Assembly: GCA_003519445.1 (NCBI GenBank)
Contig: DOWS01000040.1
Span: 1-32,133 of the forward strand
Origin: Candidatus Daviesbacteria bacterium
GTDB taxonomy: Bacteria > Patescibacteriota > Microgenomatia > Daviesbacterales > UBA10151
Reading direction: 5' to 3'
Length of the DNA stretch: 32,133 bases
Within the stretch, counting starts at the first letter, position 1, and each line of letters starts with the position of its first letter. Shown piece after piece: positions 22,403 to 29,988 of the stretch. Position numbers and translations under genes: made by a program. The notes under the pieces were generated by a model. That model searched no databases, was not told the origin of the DNA, and worked only from the letters and a program-made list of their open reading frames with translations.

Positions 22403-23074
22403 TTACTTTTTTTTGTCCCTGGCGTCTATAAAAAGCCCTATTCTTCCCCCATATACTTCAACTGCGCTTTCCTGCTTACCTAAAATTTTACCTTTGTTAA
22501 ATTTATAAACAATCTGACAGCGGTTTAAAGGACAAGGAATAATCATCAAGCTGCCAAAGCGGATTTTATAAGATTGACTCCCTTGTGTAAGCTCCAACAC
22601 ACCGTTCCGGTCGCTAAATTGGGGAAGAAGTACAGAACCCACTACTTCATCTATTTCACCAGTTAAAGTAATTGTCCAAAGGTCTTCAAAAAAGTCCTTT
22701 CTTTCTCTCTCCAGTAAAAAAGCGTCAATAAAAGCCCATATTAAAGCTGTAAGGCTGGGAACAAAACGTAGAAACCTCGAGGGAATCAGTATTTTCCGGA
22801 GCGTAACATTTAAAAAAGTATTGTCTCCCAGAAAAGAACCTGTTTTTGCTAAATTTTTAGGCCCGTTTGCCCGCAAAGCCTCACGCAAAATGGCCAAATC
22901 AAGTTCAGTATCCTCCTTGGTTAAAGGCAAAGTTTGAGGGTATAAAATTTTATTAGCCAGATAATTTTCCAAAACTACTTCGTTAGGAGCATGTTTTATC
23001 CAGCGGGCAATATCTAAAACCGCGATTTGATCAAGATTATCAAAACTATCAAAGAGTCCAGTCAGGACAGACAT
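22403..23074 (-). CDS. unknown protein, 223 residues
   Basis: No signal peptide; a mildly hydrophobic stretch near 100-118 (RFLRFVPSLTALIWAFIDAFL) may be a buried helix or a membrane-associated segment. The C-terminal part (about 175-215) ends KQESAVEVYGGRIGLFIDARD. That G-G-x-x-G-x-x-I-D-x-R ending reminds me of proteins seen in Chloroflexi, but I cannot name a family. It begins 12 bp after the rpsR stop and precedes the 376-residue unknown by 2 bp; the two are likely partners. Function unknown. Confidence 0.55.
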   Translation of the reverse strand: MSVLTGLFDSFDNLDQIAVLDIARWIKHAPNEVVLENYLANKILYPQTLPLTKEDTELDLAILREALRANGPKNLAKTGSFLGDNTFLNVTLRKILIPSRFLRFVPSLTALIWAFIDAFLLERERKDFFEDLWTITLTGEIDEVVGSVLLPQFSDRNGVLELTQGSQSYKIRFGSLMIIPCPLNRCQIVYKFNKGKILGKQESAVEVYGGRIGLFIDARDKKK

Positions 23075-23086
23075 TCTTTTAGTTTA

Positions 23087-23410
23087 CTAAACTTTGGGGG
23101 TGAAAGGAAGTAGGCCTAGATGCCTGGCATATTTTATTTCTCTGGTGGCAAAGCGCTGGTGTTTGCTGCAAAGGCCGTTTTTTAATCTTGGAGTAATCTT
23201 GGCTCTATCAGTTAGAAGCCGTCTTAGGCCTGCCGTATCGGTGTAAGAAGGCGTTGATTTGTTTTGACAAAACTGGCATTTTTTACTCCTTAAAGGAGTT
23301 TTTGTTTCAACTTCAGCTTCAACCTCAACTTTACCCGCTTCGCGCCTTGCGTCGCCGCTGGCGCGAGGCGAGACTGTTTCTTTTTTTTGAGTAATAATCT
23401 TTTTGACCAT
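23087..23410 (-). CDS. rpsR: 30S ribosomal protein bS18 with repeat-derived N-terminal extension
   Basis: 107 residues, longer than the usual ~75. The conserved core is the C-terminal half: CQFCQNKSTPSYTDTAGLRR, RLLTDRAKITPRLKNGLCSKHQR, ending FTPKV; the CxxC/C pattern suggests a zinc-binding form. The first 44 residues are an extension; residues 13-26 (VSPRASGDARREAG) come from a GC-rich palindromic element inserted in frame, followed by a Glu/Val/Lys-rich stretch. The gene follows ssb with a 3-bp gap, in the classic rpsF-ssb-rpsR order. The core is certain; whether the extension is translated from the ATG at 23410 is likely but not proven. Confidence 0.93.
   Translation of the reverse strand: MVKKIITQKKETVSPRASGDARREAGKVEVEAEVETKTPLRSKKCQFCQNKSTPSYTDTAGLRRLLTDRAKITPRLKNGLCSKHQRFATREIKYARHLGLLPFTPKV
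23337..23369. repeat. GC-rich palindromic element inside rpsR
   Basis: GCTTCGCGCC (23337-23346) pairs with GGCGCGAGGC (23360-23369), ten pairs with one G-T. The 13-nt loop contains a further GCG/CGC stem. The element is far more GC-rich than the flanks and lies in frame, encoding about RASGDARREA on the minus strand. It looks like an inserted mobile mini-repeat. I recall similar ASGDAR-type peptides in other Patescibacteria proteins, but cannot check. Confidence 0.65.
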
Positions 23411-23413
23411 AAA

Positions 23414-23905
23414 TTAAAAAGGCAGATCTTCGCTAACTTCTTCTGCTGCTGCAGGCTCTTTTGACTTCTTGAGTTCTTCTTTGGGCGCTTCTTTTTCTTC
23501 AACCTTTTCCTCTTTAACAGTAACTGCCTCTTCCTCTTTTGGAGGAGGAGGCGTTTCCATGTCTCCGTTTGACCTGGGAGTAAGTACAATCATATCCTCC
23601 ACCACAATTTCCGTGGTCTGTCTGGTTTGGCCATCATTACCTTCCCATGATCTTGTTTGGAGTCTCCCTGAAATAAAAACCTTTGTCCCTTTTTTCAAAA
23701 GCTGGTTGCAAAGTTCTGCCAATTTATTCCAAGAAACCAGCCGATGAAAATCCACCTCTTCTTTTCTTTCGCCTTCTGTAACATAAGTGCGGTTGGTAGC
23801 CAAACCAAAAGTACAAACTGCAGCTCCATTAGGGGTATACCGAAGTTCAGGGTCCCTTGTTAAATTTCCTATTAGTTCAACTCTATTCCAAGATCTTGAT
23901 GACAT
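23414..23905 (-). CDS. ssb: single-stranded DNA-binding protein
   Basis: 163 residues. OB fold in the first ~110 (SWNRVELIGNLTRDPELRYTPNG, then RLVSWNKLAE, GTKVFISGRLQTRSW). A disordered acidic and Lys/Pro-rich linker follows and the protein ends SEDLPF, the usual hydrophobic tip that binds replication and repair partners. Its ATG follows the rpsF stop with no gap. It coats single-stranded DNA at the fork where DnaB acts. Confidence 0.97.
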   Translation of the reverse strand: MSSRSWNRVELIGNLTRDPELRYTPNGAAVCTFGLATNRTYVTEGERKEEVDFHRLVSWNKLAELCNQLLKKGTKVFISGRLQTRSWEGNDGQTRQTTEIVVEDMIVLTPRSNGDMETPPPPKEEEAVTVKEEKVEEKEAPKEELKKSKEPAAAEEVSEDLPF

Positions 23906-24175
23906 TTATTTCCTTACCAGTAAATAACGGATAATATCTTCTTCTACTTTTAGTATTTTGTCAAGACCTTTTGCATTTTTAGGTTCAGCCTCGATTTCAA
24001 AGTGGGCATAAAAACCTTTTGTTTGTTTTTTAATAGGATAGGCTAAATCCCGCAGCCCCCATAAATCTTCTTTGATAACTTTATCAAATTTTTTCTTTAA
24101 TCCCTCCAAAAGCTCTTTCCTGACTTTCTCCTCCATGTCCGGCTTTAAAACCAAAGTTAAATAATATGAGTTCAT
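23906..24175 (-). CDS. rpsF: 30S ribosomal protein bS6
   Basis: 89 residues, slightly short. The fold is recognisable from YYLTLVLKPDMEEKVRKELL, LRDLAYPIKKQTKGFYAHFEIE and the final KILKVEEDIIRYLLVRK. bS6 binds bS18 on the platform of the small subunit, which matches its place in one unit with rpsR. No acidic C-terminal tail. First gene of the unit, with a promoter whose -10 lies 7 nt before the ATG. Confidence 0.95.
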   Translation of the reverse strand: MNSYYLTLVLKPDMEEKVRKELLEGLKKKFDKVIKEDLWGLRDLAYPIKKQTKGFYAHFEIEAEPKNAKGLDKILKVEEDIIRYLLVRK

Positions 24176-24182
24176 GTTAGGT

Positions 24183-24211
24183 ATTGTACTAAGAAGTTAT
24201 CTCTAATTCAA
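24183..24211 (-). promoter_or_regulatory. promoter of rpsF-ssb-rpsR unit
   Basis: Minus strand: TTGAAT (24211-24206), 17-bp spacer, TACAAT (24188-24183), then 7 nt to the ATG at 24175. Transcription should start at or within a base or two of the start codon, so there is no room for the leader structure through which S6:S18 regulates this operon in other bacteria. Confidence 0.7.
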
Positions 24212-24228
24212 TAGCTAGCTAAAGTAGA

Positions 24229-25113
24229 TTAATCCCTAAAAACTCCATGCGCAACATCAGGAATACCCGGCAATAATTTCATCATTGCATATCTATTAAA
24301 AACTGTACCATCTTCCATCCATTCAGAACCTATTTCTTCTGCAATTTCGCCTTCTGTAAAAGGCATTAATAAATTGGCTTTTATCCTTAAAACACCAATA
24401 GGTATACCTAAAGCTGCTGCAATTAAAGACCTTCTTCCTCTGCTTGTTAATCTTGGCTTATCACCTTCCTCGCTTTGCATTATTCGATAGCTGCCATGCA
24501 GTCCTATTGGCATAAAAAATGGTTTTCCGTAACGACTCATTAACTTAAAAAAATCAATTAAATTGTTATTATCTGGTTCTTGCATCCCAAAAATTTCTTC
24601 TACGCCACTACCTTTTGGATGTCTTCCTCCTTGCACAGAACCTTCCGGGAAAAATGCCATTCCATATCCTTTGCGTAAACTCCTTATTAAGGGTATCACC
24701 TCTGCAGCTACCTTCTCCCTGCTCATGCCGTATTTTTCTCGATCTTTTTCTCTTGTTACAGAAACAGGCACTACCCCCCTCTGCCTGCAAGCCCCTATCA
24801 CTAAATCATAAATGCCTGTTAACTCTTTACTTTGATGACCTGAAACCATTGATTTTGCCAATATAACAGCAAGACCTCTCAAAAGATATTGACCATCTTG
24901 TAAAGTAAGATCCCTTAGATGTCCTGATACATTCGCCAATGCTAACCCATCACCATGACCTTGATGATTTCCATAAACAATTGGGACTCCGCCTTCTGCT
25001 ATTAATTGTTGAAAACGCCCCTCTATAACTGCCGTTGAATCAATAATAACTAAATTATCAATCGCCCGCCCCGCAAAAAAATTTACTACCCCTGAAGATA
25101 CTTTCTCTAACAT
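24229..25113 (-). CDS. PlsC-like (lysophospholipid) acyltransferase family protein
   Basis: 294 residues. The acyltransferase HX4D motif is seen as NHQGHGDG (His50, Asp55) and the acceptor-site motif as FFPEGSVQGG (about 154-163), both as in 1-acylglycerol-3-phosphate acyltransferases. A mildly hydrophobic N-terminus (NFFAGRAIDNLVIID) may associate with the membrane. It likely transfers acyl chains to a lipid precursor; many Patescibacteria lack full lipid synthesis, so it might remodel lipids taken from a host (inference). It has its own strong promoter and stands alone between rpsF and ychF. Confidence 0.75.
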   Translation of the reverse strand: MLEKVSSGVVNFFAGRAIDNLVIIDSTAVIEGRFQQLIAEGGVPIVYGNHQGHGDGLALANVSGHLRDLTLQDGQYLLRGLAVILAKSMVSGHQSKELTGIYDLVIGACRQRGVVPVSVTREKDREKYGMSREKVAAEVIPLIRSLRKGYGMAFFPEGSVQGGRHPKGSGVEEIFGMQEPDNNNLIDFFKLMSRYGKPFFMPIGLHGSYRIMQSEEGDKPRLTSRGRRSLIAAALGIPIGVLRIKANLLMPFTEGEIAEEIGSEWMEDGTVFNRYAMMKLLPGIPDVAHGVFRD

Positions 25114-25121
25114 AATTAGTC

Positions 25122-25150
25122 ATTATACTAAATCCTATAGTGAATATCAA
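25122..25150 (-). promoter_or_regulatory. promoter of the acyltransferase gene
   Basis: Minus strand: TTGATA (25150-25145), 17-bp spacer, TATAAT (25127-25122), then 8 nt to the ATG at 25113. The -35 overlaps the end of ychF. Predicted leaderless mRNA. Confidence 0.7.
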
Positions 25151-26079
25151 GTACCTATCAAAAATTCAATCACATCACCATCCTGAACAATATAATCCTT
25201 GCCTTCTATCCTAATCCGACCTCTTTTTTTAGCTTCCGCGTAACTTCCTGCTTCAATTAATTTGTCATAATCTACGACTTGGGCTCTAATAAAGTTTTTA
25301 ATAAAATCTGTATGAATAACGCCTGAAGCATCCTTGGCGTTAGTACCATTTTTAACAGTCCATGCTTTTACTTCCTTAGGTCCTGCAGTTAAAAAAGAAA
25401 TCAGCCCCAAAAGTTTATAAGCAGCCTTAATTAACCTCTCCAACCCTGTTTGCTCTAACCCCACTGATTTTAAATATTCCAGCCTCTCTTCTTCTGTTAA
25501 ATCAGCCAATTCCTCTTCTAATTTTGCACATATGACAATATTGTCATCCCGAGCGATTAGCGAAGGATCTCGCAGCTTGTCTGCGTATTCATCCTCACTC
25601 ACATTTAAAACATACAGAACAGGTTTAGTTGACAGCTTGTCCACTTTGTCTATATCTGCCAATTGCAACTCTGTTTCAATTAGTTCTTTATCTTCTTTGG
25701 GATTAACTGAACCACCGGCCCTTACCACACTCGGGTCTTCAAAATCCCGCAGAACATGGACAATGGCGTCAACTTCTCTGATATGAGACAAAAACTGGTT
25801 TCCCAACCCCTCACCTTGCGATGCTCCCTTAACCAGCCCCGCAATATCAACGAATTCTACTGCTGCAGGAATAATTGGAGGAAGAGAATCCATTTTATCC
25901 TCATTTTTAACAAGAGTCGCTAGAGTCAAGAGTCTGGAATCTGGTACAGCCACCACTCCAATATTTGGTTCAACTGTGGCAAAAGGATAATTAGCAGAAA
26001 GCGCCACTTTTTTTTTCAAAAGGGCATTAAACAATGTCGACTTCCCCACATTAGGCAACCCCACTATCCCTACTTTCAT
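25147..26079 (-). CDS. ychF: YchF/OLA1-type ATPase lacking the coiled-coil arm
   Basis: 310 residues against about 363. The G domain (GLPNVGKSTLFNAL, Walker A 7-14; DIAGLVKGASQGEGLGNQFL) is intact. The base-specificity motif is NVSE (159-162), the YchF form that favours ATP over GTP. The C-terminal TGS domain is complete, ending KDYIVQDGDVIEFLIGT. The roughly 50-residue antiparallel coiled coil normally inserted after TELxLAD is almost absent: TELQLADIDKVDKLSTKPVLYV passes straight to the next strand. Residues 167-182 (DKLRDPSLIARDDNIV) derive from a dispersed repeat. YchF binds ribosomes and affects stress responses. Single gene with its own promoter. Confidence 0.95.
   Translation of the reverse strand: MKVGIVGLPNVGKSTLFNALLKKKVALSANYPFATVEPNIGVVAVPDSRLLTLATLVKNEDKMDSLPPIIPAAVEFVDIAGLVKGASQGEGLGNQFLSHIREVDAIVHVLRDFEDPSVVRAGGSVNPKEDKELIETELQLADIDKVDKLSTKPVLYVLNVSEDEYADKLRDPSLIARDDNIVICAKLEEELADLTEEERLEYLKSVGLEQTGLERLIKAAYKLLGLISFLTAGPKEVKAWTVKNGTNAKDASGVIHTDFIKNFIRAQVVDYDKLIEAGSYAEAKKRGRIRIEGKDYIVQDGDVIEFLIGT
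25533..25574. repeat. dispersed repeat inside ychF
   Basis: 25540-25574 reads ATTGTCATCCCGAGCG, ATTAG, CGAAGGATCTCGCA. It closely resembles the widely dispersed GTCATCCTGAGCG...CGAAGGATCTCG repeat that I recall from many bacterial genomes, normally between genes. Here it is in frame inside ychF. It begins in a perfect 14-bp palindrome, TGACAATATTGTCA (25533-25546). Confidence 0.65.
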
Positions 26080-26086
26080 AAATATG

Positions 26087-26139
26087 ATTGTATCAGGAAC
26101 CAGAGTAGATGGATATTCATTGCTTGTCTATGGTAGAAT
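26087..26139. promoter_or_regulatory. divergent promoters for ychF(-) and otsA(+)
   Basis: Minus strand: TG-A-TACAAT (26095-26087) ends 7 nt before the ychF ATG. Plus strand: TG-G-TAGAAT (26131-26139) ends 10 nt before the ATG at 26150. Both are extended -10 elements without good -35 boxes. The plus-strand element decides the otsA start: the frame's earlier ATG at 26084 lies upstream of it. Confidence 0.55.
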
Positions 26140-26149
26140 ATACCGATCA

Positions 26150-28378
26150 ATGAAGCAAATCATACTTGTTCTTTTGGCGATTATAACTGTCATCAGCCTT
26201 ATAGTTACTACTTTCACTATTGATCAGGTTGGCAGAGAGGATCAAAGGCTTAAAAGCGACCTTCAATACCGCTCTACTCTTTTGGCCGAGAGTTTAAAAG
26301 AAACAGTTGAACCCAATTTCATCAATAAATCAGAAGATTACCTGCAAAATGTAGTTGAGAGATTTACTGACACTGAAAGATTTGCAGGACTGGGTATATA
26401 TGATAACAAGGGTAAGGCTATAGCTATCTCCTCTGTTATTCCCGAAGCTACCTCTGCCGCGCAGGAGGTAATTGCCAATGCCATGGATGCGGATAAAGCC
26501 AACGGGGATTTTGCCAAGTTTCAGGATAAAAAAGTATATCTTTTGGCAGTACCTTTGCATGATGAAAAAAGCGTGGTTGGCGCCTTGATGATAGTTCAAA
26601 ATGCCGGCTATATTGATAGCAGGCTTACGGAAATTTGGAAAAATAATCTCGTAAGACTGCTTGTACAGGCTTCTCTGCTTTCTTTTGCCGTTCTTCTTTT
26701 AATCCGCTGGATTATTTACAAACCAATTAAAAGTCTGGTGAAGACACTAAGGCTGGCCAGATCGGGAGATTTAAAACAGGATTCAAAAAAACTTAAGAAC
26801 TCTTTTCTTTTTGGCCCTCTTGTCAGTGAAGTTACCAATATCAGAAGGAGTTTAATAGAGGCCAGATCTACGGCTGCCGAAGAGGCCAGAATGAGGCTGG
26901 AAAAGTTAGATTCCCCCTGGACCTCCCAAAGGTTAAAAGAGTTTATTAAAGATACTTTAAAGAACCGCTCTATTTTTATGGTTTCCAATAGAGAGCCTTA
27001 TATCCATACCAAAAATGGGGGGAAAATTGAATTTTATATTCCGGCGAGCGGTCCGGTGACAGCACTTGAACCTGTTATGCAGGCAACCGCCGGCATGTGG
27101 ATTGCGCATGGTTCAGGTGATGCCGACAGGCTGGTTGTTGACAGCAGTAATAAAATAAAAGTTCCGCCTGATGAACCCAAATATACCTTAAAGCGTATCT
27201 GGTTAACCTCTGAAGAGGAGAATGGTTATTATTACGGCTTTTCCAATGAAGGTTTGTGGCCTCTTTGCCATATTGCCCACAACAGGCCTACTTTCAGGAA
27301 AGAAGACTGGGAGCAATACAAAAAGGTAAACCAAAAGTTTGCAGACAGCATACTTTCGGAGATTAAGGATCTGGAGAGGCCAATTGTGCTTATCCAGGAT
27401 TACCAACTTGCCCTGGTGCCGAGAATGATCAAGGCCCAAAAGCCCAGCGCCACAGTAGGGCTATTTTGGCATATCCCCTGGCCCAATCCGGAATCTTTCA
27501 GTATCTGCCCCTGGAAAAAAGAAATTTTGGACGGAATGCTGGGGGCGGACTTATTGGGATTCCATACCCAACTCCACTGCAATAATTTTATCGAAACAGT
27601 AGGTAGAGAGCTGGAAGCGCTGATAGATCTTGAACAATTTATGGTGACCAGAAACAACCATATATCTTTTGTCAAACCGTTCCCGATCAGCATAGCCTTC
27701 CCCAATGGTCCGGGTCAAAATATTAATTATAAACTCGAGGGCGAAAAAGCATTAAAGAATCTGGGAATAAAAACAAAGTATATCGGGCTGGGCATAGATA
27801 GGCTTGATTACACCAAAGGGATTTTAGAACGGCTAAAAGCAATTGAAATTTTCCTTACTAAATACCCGTCATACAAAACGAATTTTACCTTTATACAAAT
27901 TTCTCCTCCCTCAAGGACCAAAATAAAAAAAATGCGTGAGTTTGCGCAAGAAGTGGAAAAAGAAGTTGAACGGATCAATTCGCTATTTAAAATGAAAGGC
28001 TGGAAACCGATCGTATTTTTGGAAAAATACCACACCCATGAAGAAATCCAAAAGTTTTACAAGCTGGCCAACTTTTGTCTGGTGACATCTTTGCATGACG
28101 GCATGAATTTGGTAGCCAAAGAATATGCTGCAGCCAGAGATGACGAAAAAGGCGTGCTTATTTTAAGCCAATATACCGGAGCTTCAAAAGAGCTTAAGGA
28201 TGCCATAATTGTAAATCCTTATAATGGAGAACAGACATCAGAAGCAATTAAAGAAGCCCTGGAAATGAAAGAGCCGGAGCAAAAAAAGAGAATGCGCGAT
28301 CTGCGGGAAACAATCAAAGACTATAATGTTTACCGCTGGTCGGCCGAACTTCTAAAAACAATGGTGGGTTTGGGATGA
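26150..28378 (+). CDS. otsA: membrane-anchored trehalose-6-phosphate synthase (GT20) with sensor- and HAMP-like N-terminus
   Basis: 742 residues. The N-terminal third looks like a receptor: TM1 (about 4-24), an extracytoplasmic region of about 140 residues with a Cache/PAS-like pattern (FAGLGIYDNKGKAIAISS; KKVYLLAVPLHDEKSVVGALMI), TM2 (about 168-190), then a HAMP-like helix pair (YKPIKSLVKTLRLARSGDL) and a coiled linker to about 265. The rest is GT20: MVSNREPYIHT, ASGPVTALEPVM, FWHIPWPNPESF, LGFHTQLHCNNF, GIDRLDYTKGILERL, LHDGMNLVAKEY. It joins UDP/ADP-glucose and glucose 6-phosphate. The fusion suggests that an external signal tunes disaccharide synthesis. The SNREPY variant of SNRLPV means another glucose acceptor is possible. 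It overlaps otsB by 4 bp. Start chosen at 26150 because of the promoter and the signal-anchor start. Confidence 0.88.
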   Translation: MKQIILVLLAIITVISLIVTTFTIDQVGREDQRLKSDLQYRSTLLAESLKETVEPNFINKSEDYLQNVVERFTDTERFAGLGIYDNKGKAIAISSVIPEATSAAQEVIANAMDADKANGDFAKFQDKKVYLLAVPLHDEKSVVGALMIVQNAGYIDSRLTEIWKNNLVRLLVQASLLSFAVLLLIRWIIYKPIKSLVKTLRLARSGDLKQDSKKLKNSFLFGPLVSEVTNIRRSLIEARSTAAEEARMRLEKLDSPWTSQRLKEFIKDTLKNRSIFMVSNREPYIHTKNGGKIEFYIPASGPVTALEPVMQATAGMWIAHGSGDADRLVVDSSNKIKVPPDEPKYTLKRIWLTSEEENGYYYGFSNEGLWPLCHIAHNRPTFRKEDWEQYKKVNQKFADSILSEIKDLERPIVLIQDYQLALVPRMIKAQKPSATVGLFWHIPWPNPESFSICPWKKEILDGMLGADLLGFHTQLHCNNFIETVGRELEALIDLEQFMVTRNNHISFVKPFPISIAFPNGPGQNINYKLEGEKALKNLGIKTKYIGLGIDRLDYTKGILERLKAIEIFLTKYPSYKTNFTFIQISPPSRTKIKKMREFAQEVEKEVERINSLFKMKGWKPIVFLEKYHTHEEIQKFYKLANFCLVTSLHDGMNLVAKEYAAARDDEKGVLILSQYTGASKELKDAIIVNPYNGEQTSEAIKEALEMKEPEQKKRMRDLRETIKDYNVYRWSAELLKTMVGLG

Positions 28379-29988
28379 AATATCTGTGGGATGAAATAAC
28401 TGACATTAAAAAATTTTTGGGCGTTTACGACAAAATTGTCCTCCTTCTTGATTTTGACGGCACCTTAACCCCAATTGTTAAACCTCCAAATAGAGCAGAA
28501 CTTTCAAAATCAATGAGGAATTTATTAATCAAGCTTAGTAAAAAGCAAGGGTTTTATTTAGCAATTTTAAGCGGCAGAACACTCAAAGATATCAAAAAAA
28601 AGATTGGACTGCCAAATATTATTTACGGCGGCAATCATGGACTGGAAGGAGAAATCTTTGGTAAAAAATATCTTTTTCCTGTTCCGGACAAAGCGCTTCG
28701 GGCTTTAGAAAAAATTCAGGAACAACTTAATCAAGTAACCGGTAGATTTAAGGGGACATTTATTCAAAATAAAAGTTTAACATTGAGTTTTCATTATCGG
28801 CTGGCAAAAAAACAACAGGTGCCAGAAATTAAATTACTGGTTAACCAGATGCTAAAACCTTATATTTCGAAAAGGTTAATCGCCATTATTAGAGGGAAAA
28901 AAGTAATTGAGATTACGCCAAATGTTAATTGGAACAAAGGACATTTTGCGGCTTTGATTGTTAAAAAAATAACCGACAGGATAAAAACACCCCCCCTGGC
29001 TATTGTGATTGGGGACGATACAACAGATGAAAAAGCTTTTCAAAAACTGAAAAAACAGATTACTATCACCGTGGGAAAAAAATACCATTCAAAGGCTAAA
29101 TACTATATTAAAAACACCAAAGAGGTAATCAAATTTCTTAAATTGTTGAATACAATAAATGAGAAATATTTTGCAAAATTAAGAAGGCTTAAAAACATAG
29201 TACATAAGAAAGATTTCCAGAACCCCGATTTCCTTGAGTTTTGGAAAGGATTGATTAGAGATTCTACCGGCAGGTGGTTAGCGTATTACTACAAAGGAGT
29301 AAAGTATTTCAAATACGGCAAACAGTCTAAACCTGACTTAAACGATAAGTTGCAATTAGCTTTGATCAAATCGTCAATAAAACATGAACAGGCTTTCCTC
29401 AGCGGGCTTAATAACGGAGGTTTCAAAAATCTTAAGCAGTGGCTGATTAAACTGCATAGGAAACAATCATATTTCGGCACGAAAGGACAAATTCTGCTCA
29501 AAGGACGTATTTCCCAGGGCGAACACAGTAAAATGGTAATAGGGTCTGTTTTATCTTTGGCGCAAAAATATAATGATCCCTATATAAATAAAGGGGCACA
29601 AGTGGTTAATTTACCAGTAATAGATCCTGACGGCTGCCCCATGGATAAATGGGAAAATAAGCAGGTTACTCATTATTATCCTGATCCTAAATATTTTGAT
29701 CAATACTTACAAATAATGAAGAGTAAGTTAGAACAATTTGTTCTTAGATCAGATCATAAAGTCGATAAAAAAACATTAGAAATAATTGCAAGTTATTACC
29801 AATACGGAATTAATATGCACATGTTTGAGAATGTGAACCAGAGCTTATTTGCAAATCAAGCAAATGCAATGCTTAAACTTTTGGGTCTGAAACCGGTCGA
29901 ACATGGAATTCTTGATTTTGCAGCAATGAGATTACAACCTAAAAATTTTTTAAACTATTTTATTGATGAAGTAAATTATTCAGCCTGA
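28375..29988 (+). CDS. otsB: trehalose-6-phosphate phosphatase with an extra C-terminal domain
   Basis: 537 residues, twice the usual length. Residues 1 to about 257 are a HAD phosphatase: LLLDFDGTLTP with Asp26 and Asp28, SGRTLKDI, GNHGLEG, NWNKGHFA and IGDDTTDE (212-219). This releases trehalose (or a related sugar) from the OtsA product. Residues about 260-537 are a further domain I do not recognise. It is soluble and helical. Near its end ASYYQYGINMHMFENVNQSL (472-491) is loosely like the Fic helix motif HPFxxGNGR, keeping His482, Phe484 and Asn488 but not the Gly or Arg; that link is weak. Translation is coupled to otsA (ATGA). The gene ends 13 bp inside the convergent mscS. Confidence 0.87.
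   Translation: MKYLWDEITDIKKFLGVYDKIVLLLDFDGTLTPIVKPPNRAELSKSMRNLLIKLSKKQGFYLAILSGRTLKDIKKKIGLPNIIYGGNHGLEGEIFGKKYLFPVPDKALRALEKIQEQLNQVTGRFKGTFIQNKSLTLSFHYRLAKKQQVPEIKLLVNQMLKPYISKRLIAIIRGKKVIEITPNVNWNKGHFAALIVKKITDRIKTPPLAIVIGDDTTDEKAFQKLKKQITITVGKKYHSKAKYYIKNTKEVIKFLKLLNTINEKYFAKLRRLKNIVHKKDFQNPDFLEFWKGLIRDSTGRWLAYYYKGVKYFKYGKQSKPDLNDKLQLALIKSSIKHEQAFLSGLNNGGFKNLKQWLIKLHRKQSYFGTKGQILLKGRISQGEHSKMVIGSVLSLAQKYNDPYINKGAQVVNLPVIDPDGCPMDKWENKQVTHYYPDPKYFDQYLQIMKSKLEQFVLRSDHKVDKKTLEIIASYYQYGINMHMFENVNQSLFANQANAMLKLLGLKPVEHGILDFAAMRLQPKNFLNYFIDEVNYSA

Noticed and set aside
23290..23589. Lys-rich minus-strand frame spanning ssb and rpsR
   Set aside because: It overlaps two certain genes in another frame, and its composition reflects the acidic/Lys codons of the ssb tail.
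26084..26149. OtsA start at 26084
   Set aside because: The first 22 residues are not signal-like and span the extended -10 box; MKQIILVLLAII at 26150 is a normal signal-anchor start.
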